Positions 43,133 to 53,399 of a DNA stretch of 64,000 nt are shown here, piece after piece. The notes beneath the pieces are model-generated. The model saw only the letters and a program-made list of their open reading frames with translations, was not told the origin of the DNA and did no database searches. The stretch comes from Mucisphaera sp965279675 (GTDB lineage: Bacteria > Planctomycetota > Phycisphaerae > Phycisphaerales > Phycisphaeraceae). The stretch covers positions 3,162,001 through 3,226,000 of the forward strand of contig NZ_CBDIIJ010000002.1 of the NCBI RefSeq assembly GCF_965279675.1, written 5' to 3'. Every line of letters starts with the position of its first letter. Position 1 is the first letter of the stretch. Position numbers and translations under genes: made by a program.

Positions 43133-45661
43133 CTAGCCGTTATCACTCCCGGCACCCGCCACCTCTTCCTTGGGTTCTTCCTTCGGCTCTTCACGCAACT
43201 CGGAGGAGAAGCTCAGATGATCCTGATCTTCCTGCCGCGTCACCTTGATCAGGTGCCCGGGACCGAAGTCCTCACGCAGAATCGACTCAGACATCGGATC
43301 CTCCACGAACTGCTCAATCGCACGACGTAGCGGCCTCGCGCCGAAGTCCGGGTTGTAGCCCTTCTCGATCAGGAAGTCCTTCGCGGCCTGATCAACCTCA
43401 AGAATCATCTCGCGCTCCTCAAGCCGCTTGAAGACCTGCTTCAGCTCGTACTCGACGATCGACACCAGGTCCTCCTTGTTCAGCGGACGGAAGATGATCG
43501 TGTCATCCAGACGGTTGATGAACTCCGGCCGGAAATACCGCTCGATCTCAGCCTGAAGCGTCTGCTTCATCTTGGTGTAGTCAACATCCTCGCTCCGCTT
43601 CGAGAAGCCAAAGCCGGCCTTGTTCTTGATCAGGTCCGCCCCGATGTTTGAGGTCATGATGATGACCACGTTCCGGAACGATACATGCCGCCCGAACGAG
43701 TCCGTCAACTCGCCCTCTTCCATGATCTGAAGCAGCATGTTGAACACATCCGGGTGCGCCTTCTCGATCTCATCAAGAAGCACCACCGCGTAAGGCCGCC
43801 GACGAATCTGCTCCGTCAGCTGACCGCCTTCTTCATAACCCACATAGCCGGGAGGCGCACCGATCAGGCGGCTGACATTGTGCTTCTCCATGTACTCCGA
43901 CATGTCGATGCGTATCAGCGCGTCCTGATCACCGAACATGAACTCAGCCAGCGCCTTGCTCAGCAGCGTCTTACCCACGCCCGACGGACCCACAAAGATG
44001 AACGAACCCATCGGACGACGCGGATCCTTCAGACCCGAACGCGCCCTGCGGATCGACTTGCTGATCGCCTTGATCGCCTCATCCTGACTGATGACCCGCT
44101 TGTGCAGCTCATCCTCGAGCTGAAGCAATCGCTGGCTCTCGGCCTTCTCAAGACGCGTTAACGGCACACCGGTCATCTTGGAGACCACCTCAGCGATGAC
44201 CTCCTCGTCAACCACGCCGTCCACCTCCTGCGACTTCGCACGCCACTCCTGCTGGATCCGATCCTTCTCGGCCCGCAGACTCTCCGCACGATCGCGAAGC
44301 TCCGCCGCATGCTCGTAATCCGCGGCCTTCACGGCCTCGTCCTTCTCGATCTGCAGCCGCTCGATCTGCTCCTCAAGCTCCGCCAGATTTGGGGGCTTGG
44401 TCATCGACTTCAGCCGAATCCGAGCACCCGCCTCATCGATCACATCGATCGACTTGTCAGGCTGCACGCGAGCCGTGATATAGCGCTCCGAGAACTCAAC
44501 CGCCTGCTCAAGCGCCTCATCGGTGATACGCACCCGGTGGTGCGCCTCATACCGGTCACGTAGTCCACGCAGAATCTGCACGGTGTCCGTCTTATTAGGC
44601 GGCTCAACCATGATCGTCTGGAAACGCCGTTCCAGCGCCCCATCCTTCTCGATGTACTTACGGTACTCATCCAGCGTCGTCGCACCGATGCACTGGATCT
44701 CACCGCGAGACAACGCCGGCTTCAGCACATTGCTCGCATCGATCGCGCCCTCGGCACCACCAGCGCCAACCAGCGTGTGCAGCTCGTCGATGAACAGCAG
44801 CACGTTCTTGGCACGACGCACCTCGTTCATCACCGCCTTGATCCGCTCTTCAAACTGACCGCGGTACTTCGTGCCCGCGACCATCATCGCCAGGTCAAGC
44901 ACCACGATCCGTCGATCAGCAAGGATGTCAGGCACCTCGTTGCCGATGATCCGCTGGGCCAGACCCTCCACGATCGCCGTCTTGCCCACGCCCGCCTCAC
45001 CCAGCAGCACCGGGTTGTTCTTCGACCGACGGCAGAGAATCTGCACCAGACGCTCGATCTCCTCAGCCCGCCCGATCACAGGATCAAGCGTGCCTTCCTT
45101 GGCCAGCTCGGTCAGATCACGACCAAACGAGTCCAGAGCAGGCGTCTTGCTCTTACCACCCTTGCCCGACGGCTCACCCGAGGACTTGCCAGGCGACGCC
45201 GTCGCCTCCTCCGGCTCCACACCGGCACCAAGAAGATTCAAAACCTCCTCGCGAACCTCTTCGAGCTTCAACCCAAGATTCATCAGAACCTGAGCCGCCA
45301 CACCCTCGTGCTCACGAAGTAAACCAAGCAGCACGTGCTCCGTCCCCACATAATTGTGGTTCAGGTTCCGCGCCTCCTCAATCGCATACTCGATCACCTT
45401 CTTCGCCCGTGGCGTCTGCGGGAGCTTGCCCATTGTCACCATGTCGGGACCGGACTTCACCAGCTTCTCCACCTCCAGACGAACCTTCCGCAGGTCAACG
45501 TCGAGGTTCTTCAGCACATTCGCACCCACACCCGAACCCTCCTTGACCAGGCCAAGAAGAATGTGCTCGGTGCCGATGTACTCGTGATTGAAGCGCTGAG
45601 CCTCCTGATTCGCGAGGGCCATCACTTTCCGTGCTCGATCTGTGAAGCGTTCAAACATCAT
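43133..45661 (-). CDS. clpC: ClpC-type AAA+ protease ATPase
   Basis: This 842-residue unfoldase works with ClpP to degrade proteins. Two N-terminal Clp repeats (about 4-145) precede the first AAA+ module (Walker A GEAGVGKT; LFIDELHTLVGAGGAEG), a UVR-like coiled middle domain (KDEAVKAADYEHAAELRDRAE), and the second module (GPSGVGKT; VVLLDEIEKAHPDVFN). The C-terminus is acidic (Glu/Lys repeats and AGAGSDNG). Two ATG codons lie side by side; the first, at 45661, has AGGAAG at proper distance. A TACAAT box near 45711-45716 on the minus strand may be its -10. Confidence 0.97.
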   Translation of the reverse strand: MMFERFTDRARKVMALANQEAQRFNHEYIGTEHILLGLVKEGSGVGANVLKNLDVDLRKVRLEVEKLVKSGPDMVTMGKLPQTPRAKKVIEYAIEEARNLNHNYVGTEHVLLGLLREHEGVAAQVLMNLGLKLEEVREEVLNLLGAGVEPEEATASPGKSSGEPSGKGGKSKTPALDSFGRDLTELAKEGTLDPVIGRAEEIERLVQILCRRSKNNPVLLGEAGVGKTAIVEGLAQRIIGNEVPDILADRRIVVLDLAMMVAGTKYRGQFEERIKAVMNEVRRAKNVLLFIDELHTLVGAGGAEGAIDASNVLKPALSRGEIQCIGATTLDEYRKYIEKDGALERRFQTIMVEPPNKTDTVQILRGLRDRYEAHHRVRITDEALEQAVEFSERYITARVQPDKSIDVIDEAGARIRLKSMTKPPNLAELEEQIERLQIEKDEAVKAADYEHAAELRDRAESLRAEKDRIQQEWRAKSQEVDGVVDEEVIAEVVSKMTGVPLTRLEKAESQRLLQLEDELHKRVISQDEAIKAISKSIRRARSGLKDPRRPMGSFIFVGPSGVGKTLLSKALAEFMFGDQDALIRIDMSEYMEKHNVSRLIGAPPGYVGYEEGGQLTEQIRRRPYAVVLLDEIEKAHPDVFNMLLQIMEEGELTDSFGRHVSFRNVVIIMTSNIGADLIKNKAGFGFSKRSEDVDYTKMKQTLQAEIERYFRPEFINRLDDTIIFRPLNKEDLVSIVEYELKQVFKRLEEREMILEVDQAAKDFLIEKGYNPDFGARPLRRAIEQFVEDPMSESILREDFGPGHLIKVTRQEDQDHLSFSSELREEPKEEPKEEVAGAGSDNG

Positions 45662-45925
45662 TGCTGCTTCCTGCGCCGCCTGAGGACGCCTCTGGAATGA
45701 TTACGACCCATTGTAGGTCCGCAAACCCGTGTGCGTATGGGAGCAACCCATGTGCCAGAACGATTCATCCAGCTGCGCACGATTTCTCTACGCAAGGCAA
45801 ACTATCGGCGATCCGGCCGCACCCTCTACCCTTCAAATCCGCCAACCCCCGTCACCAGACCGATAGGCCCTGCGAAACTGGCAGGAGCGTCCGAGAAAAG
45901 CACTTACAGCGATTGACCAAGGTTC

Positions 45926-47257
45926 ATGAACCGCCTCGTTCTAGAAGACCAACCCCTACCTTCGAGTCTCACCAAGACCCTCGGTCTCCCCGGCGCGACC
46001 CTCGCAGGACTCGGCTCCATCCTCGGCACCGGCGCCTTCCTCGCACTCGGGCTCGCCGCCGCCACCGCAGCCGACAGCTTCATCTACGCCATCCCTATCG
46101 CCGCCCTCCTCGCCACCTGCAACGCCCTCAGCAGCGCCGAACTCGCCGCCGCCCACCCCGTCGCAGGCGGGACCTACGAATACGCCCACCGACTCGTCCA
46201 CCCCCTCGCCGGCTTCACCGCCGGCTGGCTCTTCCTCGCCGCCAAAAGCTGCTCCGCCGCTGCCGCCGCCCTCACCCTCGCCAGCTACACCCAAACCGCA
46301 ACCGGCCTGCAAGCCCCCCTGACCAAGCCCGCTCTGGCCCTCGCCATCATCCTCCTCACCACCACCATCGCCTACGCCGGACTCCGACGCTCCACCCAGG
46401 CCAACGCCATCCTCGTCACCCTCACTCTCACCGGCCTCATGTCACTCCTTCTAACCGCCTTCTGGCTGAACCCAACAGCCACAACCGCCACGCCAGCAAC
46501 CGGTGAGCTCACACAAAACACGGCAGGCATCCACCCCTTCCTCGAAGCCACCGCCCTGATCTTCGTTGCCTTCACCGGGTATGGCCGCATGGCCACACTA
46601 GGCGAAGAAGTCCGAGACCCCCGCAAGACCATCCCTCGAGCCGTCATCCTCACCCTCATCATCTGTGCCATGCTCTACACAACACTCGCCCGGGCGAGCC
46701 TCAACACCCTCAGCACCGCTGGCTTCGCGCAGACCACACGGGAAACCGGAGCCCCACTCCAGGCCGTCGCCGACCAACTCGCAGGCCAACCCCTCGTTCT
46801 CATCCTCACCCTCGCCGCCACCACCGCCCTGCTAGGCGTCCTCCTCAACCTCATCCTCGGCCTCTCCCGCGTCCTCCTGGCCATGGCCAGACGACACGAA
46901 GCCCCCGCCCTCTTCGCCCGAATCAACACCCAGGCCACCAACCCGCCAGCAGCCGTCATCGCCATAGGCCTGCTCATCGCCAGCATCGCCATCACCACCA
47001 ACGCCTCCCTCGCCTGGTCGGTCAGTGCCCTGACCGTCCTCATCTACTACGCCCTCACCAACCTCGCCGCCCTACGCCTCAAACCCGAGGACCGCCTCTA
47101 CCGCCGCTGGATCCCAACCGCAGGCCTTCTCGGCTGTCTCACCCTCCTGCCCTGCATCGAATCCTCCGCCTGGCTCGTAACCGGCCTCCTCTGCATCGCC
47201 GGAGGCATCTGGCGACAGACCTGTAAAGCTGGGCAGCACCCACATAATTCGGAATAG
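45926..47257 (+). CDS. APC-family amino acid permease
   Basis: This 443-residue membrane protein has about 12 hydrophobic segments. The first carries the family hallmark GSILGTGAFLALGLAAATAA, and further conserved parts are EYAHRLVHPLAGFTAGWLF and ATLGEEVRDPRKTIPRAVIL. It should import amino acids or amines with protons or by exchange. The gene is divergent from clpC with 264 bases between, which hold no other frame. The substrate is unknown. Confidence 0.88.
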   Translation: MNRLVLEDQPLPSSLTKTLGLPGATLAGLGSILGTGAFLALGLAAATAADSFIYAIPIAALLATCNALSSAELAAAHPVAGGTYEYAHRLVHPLAGFTAGWLFLAAKSCSAAAAALTLASYTQTATGLQAPLTKPALALAIILLTTTIAYAGLRRSTQANAILVTLTLTGLMSLLLTAFWLNPTATTATPATGELTQNTAGIHPFLEATALIFVAFTGYGRMATLGEEVRDPRKTIPRAVILTLIICAMLYTTLARASLNTLSTAGFAQTTRETGAPLQAVADQLAGQPLVLILTLAATTALLGVLLNLILGLSRVLLAMARRHEAPALFARINTQATNPPAAVIAIGLLIASIAITTNASLAWSVSALTVLIYYALTNLAALRLKPEDRLYRRWIPTAGLLGCLTLLPCIESSAWLVTGLLCIAGGIWRQTCKAGQHPHNSE

Positions 47258-47348
47258 CCTGTGGGATTCCCGCTGGCATCGGCTAATATCTAGACGCCTG
47301 CCTGCCCACACAGAGACCTGCTGACCGCAAGAGGAACCGAGGGGATAC

Positions 47349-48596
47349 ATGGACGCTACGCCACCCACCATGCTGCGCACGGACCGGCTCAAAGGCCTCA
47401 AAGCCCTCGTCGTCCACCCCCGCCGCCATCACCTCTATCAGACCGCCCGTGCCTACCAGGAGGCCGGACGCCTCGCGCACTTCCTCACCAACACCTGGGT
47501 CGGCCAGCCCAGCCGACTCAAAACCCTCCGAACCATCCTCCCATCCAACATCAACCGCAAAGTCCAGAAGCTCAGCGACTACCACGACGCCACCCTCGCA
47601 CCCAGCGTCATCCTCCGATCCAGAAACCTCCACCACGTCGCCGCCTCCAAACTCCTGGGCGTCAATCACATCATCCACGACCAGGCCCCGCTGCCCGACC
47701 TCGTCACCAAACTCTGCAACCGCAACAACTGGGCACTCCATATGCCCTGCAACCACGCCCTTAATACCTTCAGGCTGTTCAAGGGACGCGGGCTCCCACT
47801 CATCCTCGAACAGTACATCTGCGACCGTCGCCAGGCCCTCACCCTCCTACAGCAGGAAACCGAACGCTTCGGCATCGAGATGGACAAGGCCTCCGCCGAC
47901 ACCACCGGCCTCAGAAGCTGCGACATCAACGAAGAGGAATACGAACTCGCCGACATCATCGTCGCCGGCTCGGAATTCGTCGCCGAATCACTCCGAAAAG
48001 CACGCGTCCCCGAGCACAAGATCATCCTCGCCCAATACGGCGTCGACACCGCCATCTTCCAACCCAACCACCAGCCCCGCCAGGCCAATACCCCGCTGAA
48101 TGTCGCGTTCGTCGGCTCAGGAGCCATCCGCAAGGGCCTCCTCTACCTCCTGGAAGCAGCTTCCCAGCTAGGACCCAGCCAGGTCAGGATCCAAACCTTC
48201 GGCAACACCGGCCTGCCCGAGCAGTTCGTCGAGAAATACCAGGACATCCTCGTCCAACGAGGCCACCTCTCCCGCTCCGAACTCGTCGCCGAACTCGCCA
48301 ACTGCCACGCCATGGCACTCCCCAGCCTCGCCGAAGGCTCCGCCCTGTCCGTCTACGAAGGCCTCGCCGCAGGACTCCCCGCCATCGTCACCCCCAACAC
48401 CAGCTCCATCGTCGAACACGGCGAAACCGGCTTCGTCGTACCCATCCGCAATAGCGAAGCCATCGAACAGGCACTGCTGGAGCTCATCCAGGACGACAAT
48501 CGACGCCTGCACATGGCAAAAGCTGCTCGCCAGGCAGCCGAAGCCCAGACATGGACCCGCTACCGCGAAAGCCTCAGAAACGGCCTGGGCATCTAA
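47349..48596 (+). CDS. Glycosyltransferase family 4-like (GT-B), copy 1
   Basis: This 415-residue GT-B enzyme has a donor-binding C-terminal half with LNVAFVGSGAIRKGLLYLLEAA, GHLSRSELVAELANCHAMALPSLAEG, and a retaining E-x7-E motif (EGSALSVYE), ending with VTPNTSSIVEHGETGFVVP. The N-terminal half opens LKALVVHPRRHHLYQTARAYQEAGRL, a His-rich form shared with the next gene. It likely adds a sugar to an envelope polysaccharide or glycolipid. The two genes have 152 bases between them. Confidence 0.87.
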   Translation: MDATPPTMLRTDRLKGLKALVVHPRRHHLYQTARAYQEAGRLAHFLTNTWVGQPSRLKTLRTILPSNINRKVQKLSDYHDATLAPSVILRSRNLHHVAASKLLGVNHIIHDQAPLPDLVTKLCNRNNWALHMPCNHALNTFRLFKGRGLPLILEQYICDRRQALTLLQQETERFGIEMDKASADTTGLRSCDINEEEYELADIIVAGSEFVAESLRKARVPEHKIILAQYGVDTAIFQPNHQPRQANTPLNVAFVGSGAIRKGLLYLLEAASQLGPSQVRIQTFGNTGLPEQFVEKYQDILVQRGHLSRSELVAELANCHAMALPSLAEGSALSVYEGLAAGLPAIVTPNTSSIVEHGETGFVVPIRNSEAIEQALLELIQDDNRRLHMAKAARQAAEAQTWTRYRESLRNGLGI

Positions 48597-48749
48597 GCAG
48601 CAGGACGCCACGCACTCGCCGGCCGCATCCCCAACCGAGCCATTCGGACAACGACCTAGCCGAAAACCCCCGCAGGCTAGATCCGCTTCATTGATAAAAT
48701 ACGTATCCGCTTTTCGGAGGGTAGAGACAGACATTCACGGGGATCTCCT

Positions 48750-50024
48750 ATGGTCACATCGACCAACACCATCCCGACCACATCCACAACAGATCGGCTC
48801 GGCGGCCGCTCCGTCCTCATCGCGCACCCGCACCGCCACCACCTTTACCACACCGCCCACGCCTACGAGGAAGTCGATCGCCTCGCCGAATATCTCACCC
48901 GCGTCTGGGTCGGCAAGCCCGCACGCCTCCGCCCGCTCGAAGCCCTCCCGCTCAAAGCCATCAGCCAGCGTGCCAACCGCCTCAGGTCCTACCACGACAA
49001 CAGCTTCGAAAACAAAGCCCACGTCGTCACCGAAAGCCTCAGCCAGTACCTCGCCTTCCGGGCACTCGGCACCAGACGCATTACCCGCGACACCCGCCGC
49101 TTCTCAAAAATCATCTCCGACCGCGCCGTCAGACTCAATGCCGCACTACATATGCCCTGCTGCTACGCCAAAGCCACCTTCGAAATCGCCAAAGATCAGG
49201 GCATCACCACCATCCTCGATCAGTACACCAGCGACCGAAGAAGCGCCCGCCGGATGGTCGAAGAAGATGCCGAATACTTCGGCATGCCCATCGATAAGAA
49301 ATCGATGGCAACCATCCTCGACAAGAGCATCGAGCTCAACGAAGCCGAGTACGAACTCGCCGACTTCCTCGTCACCGGTTGTCAGTTCTCCGCCGACACC
49401 CTCATCGCAGCCGGCGTACCCGCGGAGAAAATCATCGTCACCGAGTACGGCGCCGACATCGAAACCTTCACCCCCACCCACAACCGCAGAAACACCAACG
49501 AAAAACTCCACATCGCTTTCATCGGTTCAGGCGTCATCCGCAAAGGCCTCCTCCACCTGCTCGAAGCAGCCAACGCCATCGGACCCCAAGCCGTCCACAT
49601 ACACATCTTCGGCAACCACGAAATGCCCGAAAGCCGACGCAAGCGGTACACCGAGGTCTGCACCTTCTACGGCCACATCTCACGAGCCCAGCTCAACCAC
49701 CACATGGCCCGCTGCCACGCCTTCGCCCTGCCCTCCCTCGCCGAAAGAGGCGGCATGTCCACCTACGAAGCCCAAGCCGCAGGCCTGCCCGGCATCGTCA
49801 CACCCAACATGGGCCAAATCGTCCGCCACAAGGTCAACGGCTTCGTCGTCCCCGCCCAGCAAAGCGCCGGCATCCAGGAAGCCATCCAGTACATGCTCGA
49901 CAACGAAGACCACCGGCTCGAAATGACGCACGCCGCCGTCCAGGCAGCCAAAGCACAGACCTGGGACCGCTACGGCCACGAACTCCGCCAGGGACTCGGC
50001 CTCCCCCAGCCCGCCACGGCCTAA
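48750..50024 (+). CDS. Glycosyltransferase family 4-like (GT-B), copy 2, paralogue of the preceding gene
   Basis: This 424-residue protein aligns by eye along its full length with the preceding glycosyltransferase. Shared segments include the opening HPHRHHLYHTAHAYEEVDRL, the AALHMPC segment, RKGLLHLLEAANAIGP and PSLAERGGMSTYEAQAAGLPGIVTPN with E-x7-E. The 152-base gap before it carries a short inverted repeat (48656-48680) and a TAAAAT-like box near 48695. Its stop overlaps the end of the convergent glnS by 4 bases. Likely envelope polysaccharide role. Confidence 0.87.
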   Translation: MVTSTNTIPTTSTTDRLGGRSVLIAHPHRHHLYHTAHAYEEVDRLAEYLTRVWVGKPARLRPLEALPLKAISQRANRLRSYHDNSFENKAHVVTESLSQYLAFRALGTRRITRDTRRFSKIISDRAVRLNAALHMPCCYAKATFEIAKDQGITTILDQYTSDRRSARRMVEEDAEYFGMPIDKKSMATILDKSIELNEAEYELADFLVTGCQFSADTLIAAGVPAEKIIVTEYGADIETFTPTHNRRNTNEKLHIAFIGSGVIRKGLLHLLEAANAIGPQAVHIHIFGNHEMPESRRKRYTEVCTFYGHISRAQLNHHMARCHAFALPSLAERGGMSTYEAQAAGLPGIVTPNMGQIVRHKVNGFVVPAQQSAGIQEAIQYMLDNEDHRLEMTHAAVQAAKAQTWDRYGHELRQGLGLPQPATA

Positions 50025-51715
50025 CCCTTCTGCTGCACCTTCGCCCAGGTGTCCTTCAGTGTCGCCGTCCGGTTGAACACCAACGCCCCATCAGCCGTAT
50101 CCGGGTCCAGCGTGAAATACCCCAGCCGCTCAAACTGAACCGCCTCACCCACCACCGCCTCCGCCAAAGCAGGCTCCAGCTTGCAACCCGTCAGCGTCTT
50201 CAACGAGTCCGGATTGATGTTGTTCGCCAACTCGCCATCCTCCGGGTTCTCTTTGGTGAACAGGTGGTCGTACACCCGCACCTCAGCCTCCACCGCATGC
50301 GCCGCACTCACCCAGTGAAGCGTGCCCCTCACCTTCCGCACCTTCCCCTCCGCATCCGGTGGCGGGTTCTCACCACCCCTTGTCTCCGGGTCGTACGTGC
50401 ACAACAGCTCCGTCACCCGCCCCGATGCATCCTTCTTGTAATCCTCACACCTCACCCAGTAAGCCCCACGCAAACGCACCTCACGCCCCGGCCCCAGCCG
50501 GAAAAACTTCTTAGGCGGAGGCGGGTCTTCCAGAAAATCCTCCCGCTCGATGTACAACTCCCGCGAGAACGGCACCTCCCGCACACCCGCCCCCTCATCC
50601 TCCGGATTGTTCACCACCGCCATCATCTCCACCCGATCCTCCGGGTAGTTCGTGATCGTCACCTTGATCGGGTCCAGCACCGCCATCCGCCGAAGCGCCC
50701 GCTGGTTTAGATCATCCCGCAGCACCGACTCCAGCTTCGAAAAAGCGATGTTGTTCACACGCTTCGCCACACCCGCCTCATCCCAGAAACGCCGGATCGC
50801 CGCCGCCGTATAACCCCGCCGACGCATGCCCCGTAGCGTCGGCATCCGCGGGTCATCCCAACCCGACACATACCCCTCCTCGATCAACCGCAGCAGCTTC
50901 CGCTTCGACGTGATCATGTACGTGATGTTCCCCCGCGCAAACTCCATCTGCTGCGGCGCATGAATCCCCAACTGCTCGACAAACCAGTCATACAAAGGTC
51001 GGTGCGCCTCGAACTCCAGCGAGCAAAGCGAATGCGTAATCCCCTCGATCGAGTCCGACTGCCCGTGCGCCCAGTCATACATCGGATAAATACACCACGC
51101 ATCACCCACCCGGGGATGCGTCGCATGCAGAATTCGGTACATCACAGGATCACGCAGGTTCAGATTAGGCGAAGCCATATCGATCTTCGCCCGCAGCACC
51201 CGCGCCCCGTTCTCGAACTCGCCCGCCTTCATCCGACGAAAAAGATCCAGATTTTCTTCCACCGGCCGATCCCGAAAGGGACTCGGCCGCCCCGGCTCGG
51301 TCAGCGTCCCCCGATGCGCACGAATCTCATCCATGCTGAGGTCATCCACATACGCCTTGCCCGCCTCAATCAGCCGCTCCGCCCACGCATACAGCTGCTC
51401 GAAGTAGTCCGACGCGTGGTACTCGTGCTCCCCCCACTCAAAACCCAGCCAACGCACATCCTCCTTGATCGAATCGATGTACGCCTGCTCCTCCTTCACC
51501 GGATTCGTATCGTCAAACCGCAGGTGACACCGCCCCCCGTACTTCGCCGCCAACCCGAAATCAATGCAGATCGCCTTCGCGTGACCGATGTGCAGAAACC
51601 CGTTCGGCTCAGGCGGGAAACGCGTCACCACCGCCCCACCAAACCGCCCCGACCGGTTGTGCTCCTCGATCGCCTGTTCAATGAAATTCAACGACCGCTC
51701 GTCCGTCTGCGACAT
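50021..51715 (-). CDS. glnS: Glutaminyl-tRNA synthetase
   Basis: This 564-residue class I synthetase charges tRNA-Gln directly. The first motif is RFPPEPNGFLHIGHAKAI and the second reads ITSKRKLL, with Thr where the Met of the usual MSKRKL stands. WDDPRMPTLRGMRRRGYTAAAIR, typical for GlnRS, follows, and the anticodon-binding barrel is complete. Direct charging is less common in bacteria than the GatCAB route. It is divergent from gltX with 95 bases between. Confidence 0.96.
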   Translation of the reverse strand: MSQTDERSLNFIEQAIEEHNRSGRFGGAVVTRFPPEPNGFLHIGHAKAICIDFGLAAKYGGRCHLRFDDTNPVKEEQAYIDSIKEDVRWLGFEWGEHEYHASDYFEQLYAWAERLIEAGKAYVDDLSMDEIRAHRGTLTEPGRPSPFRDRPVEENLDLFRRMKAGEFENGARVLRAKIDMASPNLNLRDPVMYRILHATHPRVGDAWCIYPMYDWAHGQSDSIEGITHSLCSLEFEAHRPLYDWFVEQLGIHAPQQMEFARGNITYMITSKRKLLRLIEEGYVSGWDDPRMPTLRGMRRRGYTAAAIRRFWDEAGVAKRVNNIAFSKLESVLRDDLNQRALRRMAVLDPIKVTITNYPEDRVEMMAVVNNPEDEGAGVREVPFSRELYIEREDFLEDPPPPKKFFRLGPGREVRLRGAYWVRCEDYKKDASGRVTELLCTYDPETRGGENPPPDAEGKVRKVRGTLHWVSAAHAVEAEVRVYDHLFTKENPEDGELANNINPDSLKTLTGCKLEPALAEAVVGEAVQFERLGYFTLDPDTADGALVFNRTATLKDTWAKVQQKG

Positions 51716-51810
51716 ACATCACTCCATGCTCAAAACCCCGCTCGCCCGCCATGCTACCGACCAGACCCCGCCCCCACCACGAGGCCACCCCCTCCACTAG
51801 AATCGACCCC

Positions 51811-53391
51811 ATGACCACCCCCAACCGCCCCGTCCGAACCCGCTTCGCCCCCTCACCGACAGGCGCCCTCCACATAGGCGGCGTCCGAACCGCCCTCTTC
51901 GCCTGGGCCTACGCCAGAAAATACAACGGCACCTTCATCCTCCGCATCGAAGACACCGACCGCAAACGCTCCTCCGAAGCCTCACTCAAGGGCATCCTCC
52001 GCGACCTCTCCTGGTGCTCCCTCCACTGGGATGAAGGCCCCAACCACGACAACCCCTCCAACGAAACCGGCGACCTCGGCCCCTACAAACAATCCAGCCG
52101 CCTCGACATCTACAACGACCACATCCAGAAACTGATCGACGCCGGCCGCGCCTACATCGACGCCAGCCTCCCAGAACACGAACAGGTCGTACGCTTCCGC
52201 ATGGACCGCGACATCAGCTTCACCGACGCCGTCTACGGCGACATAACCGTCAAAGCCGACGACCTCGAAGACTTCATCATCCGCAAATCCAAAGCCACCG
52301 GCGACGCCTACCCCACCTTCCACCTCGCCGTCACCGTCGACGACGCCCTGATGCAGATCTCCCACGTCATCCGCGGCCAGGAACACCTCGCCAACACCCC
52401 CAAACATGTCGCCATCATCGACGCCCTAGCCGAAATCACCGGAGACTCCCAAACCTATCAACGCCCCACCTACGTCCACCTTCCCTCCATTTTGAACCCC
52501 GACGGCTCCAAGATGTCCAAGCGTGACAAAGCCAAAATCGCCCGCAAGGCCGCACAGGATGCAGGGATGACCGAGCTCCCAGGCGTCCAGCCCGAAGACC
52601 TCATCGCCTTCCTGAACAAAGACAACGACAGCCTCCAGATCGCCGCCGACATCGCCCTCCAACTCCGCCTCACACTCCCCGAGATCAACGTCGAAGACTT
52701 CGAAGACTCCGGCTACCTGCCCGAACCCCTCCTCAACTACCTCGCCCTCCTGGGCTGGAACCCAGGCGACGACAAAGAACAATTCTCCCGCGAAGAATTC
52801 GTCCAACTCTTCTCCCTCGACCGCATCAACAAAGCCAACTCCAAATTCGACCGCGACAAACTACGCGCCTTCAACGCTGACTACCTCCAGAAATCCATCG
52901 ACACCAACACCCTTAGCGACCACCTCGACCAATACCTCCAATCCCACGACACAAGCCTCCACTCAACCCTCAAAGACCACCTCGATCTCCTAGCCGCCGC
53001 CTATCAGGAACGCCTCGTCACCCTCTCCGACATCCTCACCGCCGCCCGCTTCTTCGCCGAAGCCCCCACCGACTACAACCCCAAAGCCGCCAAGAAAAAC
53101 CTCCTCAAGAACAACGCCGAAGGCCTTAACGTCCTTGCCGCCATCAAAGACAAACTCGCCGCCCTCGACGACTGGACCCCCGAGCACCTCCACCAACTCG
53201 TCGAAACCCACGCCTCCGAAGCCGGCCTCAAGAACATGGGAGGCGTCGCCCAACCCCTACGCGTCGCCCTCTCCGGCACCGCCGTCACCCCGCCCATCGA
53301 CCTCACCCTCGCCATCCTCGGTAAAACCGAAACCCTCAAACGCATCGACACGTGCCTCAAACACTTCGCCGACGCCTCCGCCAACACCTAG
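51811..53391 (+). CDS. gltX: Glutamyl-tRNA synthetase
   Basis: This 526-residue class I synthetase begins TRFAPSPTGALHIGGVRTALFAW (HIGH-type motif), has LRIEDTDRKRSSE near 50, and the KMSKR motif in GSKMSKRDKAKIA. The C-terminal helical anticodon-binding part is complete. ATG 51811 is chosen because it leads directly into the catalytic fold. The next gene, an EVE-domain protein, follows after 8 bases. Confidence 0.97.
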   Translation: MTTPNRPVRTRFAPSPTGALHIGGVRTALFAWAYARKYNGTFILRIEDTDRKRSSEASLKGILRDLSWCSLHWDEGPNHDNPSNETGDLGPYKQSSRLDIYNDHIQKLIDAGRAYIDASLPEHEQVVRFRMDRDISFTDAVYGDITVKADDLEDFIIRKSKATGDAYPTFHLAVTVDDALMQISHVIRGQEHLANTPKHVAIIDALAEITGDSQTYQRPTYVHLPSILNPDGSKMSKRDKAKIARKAAQDAGMTELPGVQPEDLIAFLNKDNDSLQIAADIALQLRLTLPEINVEDFEDSGYLPEPLLNYLALLGWNPGDDKEQFSREEFVQLFSLDRINKANSKFDRDKLRAFNADYLQKSIDTNTLSDHLDQYLQSHDTSLHSTLKDHLDLLAAAYQERLVTLSDILTAARFFAEAPTDYNPKAAKKNLLKNNAEGLNVLAAIKDKLAALDDWTPEHLHQLVETHASEAGLKNMGGVAQPLRVALSGTAVTPPIDLTLAILGKTETLKRIDTCLKHFADASANT

Positions 53392-53399
53392 GAACACCC

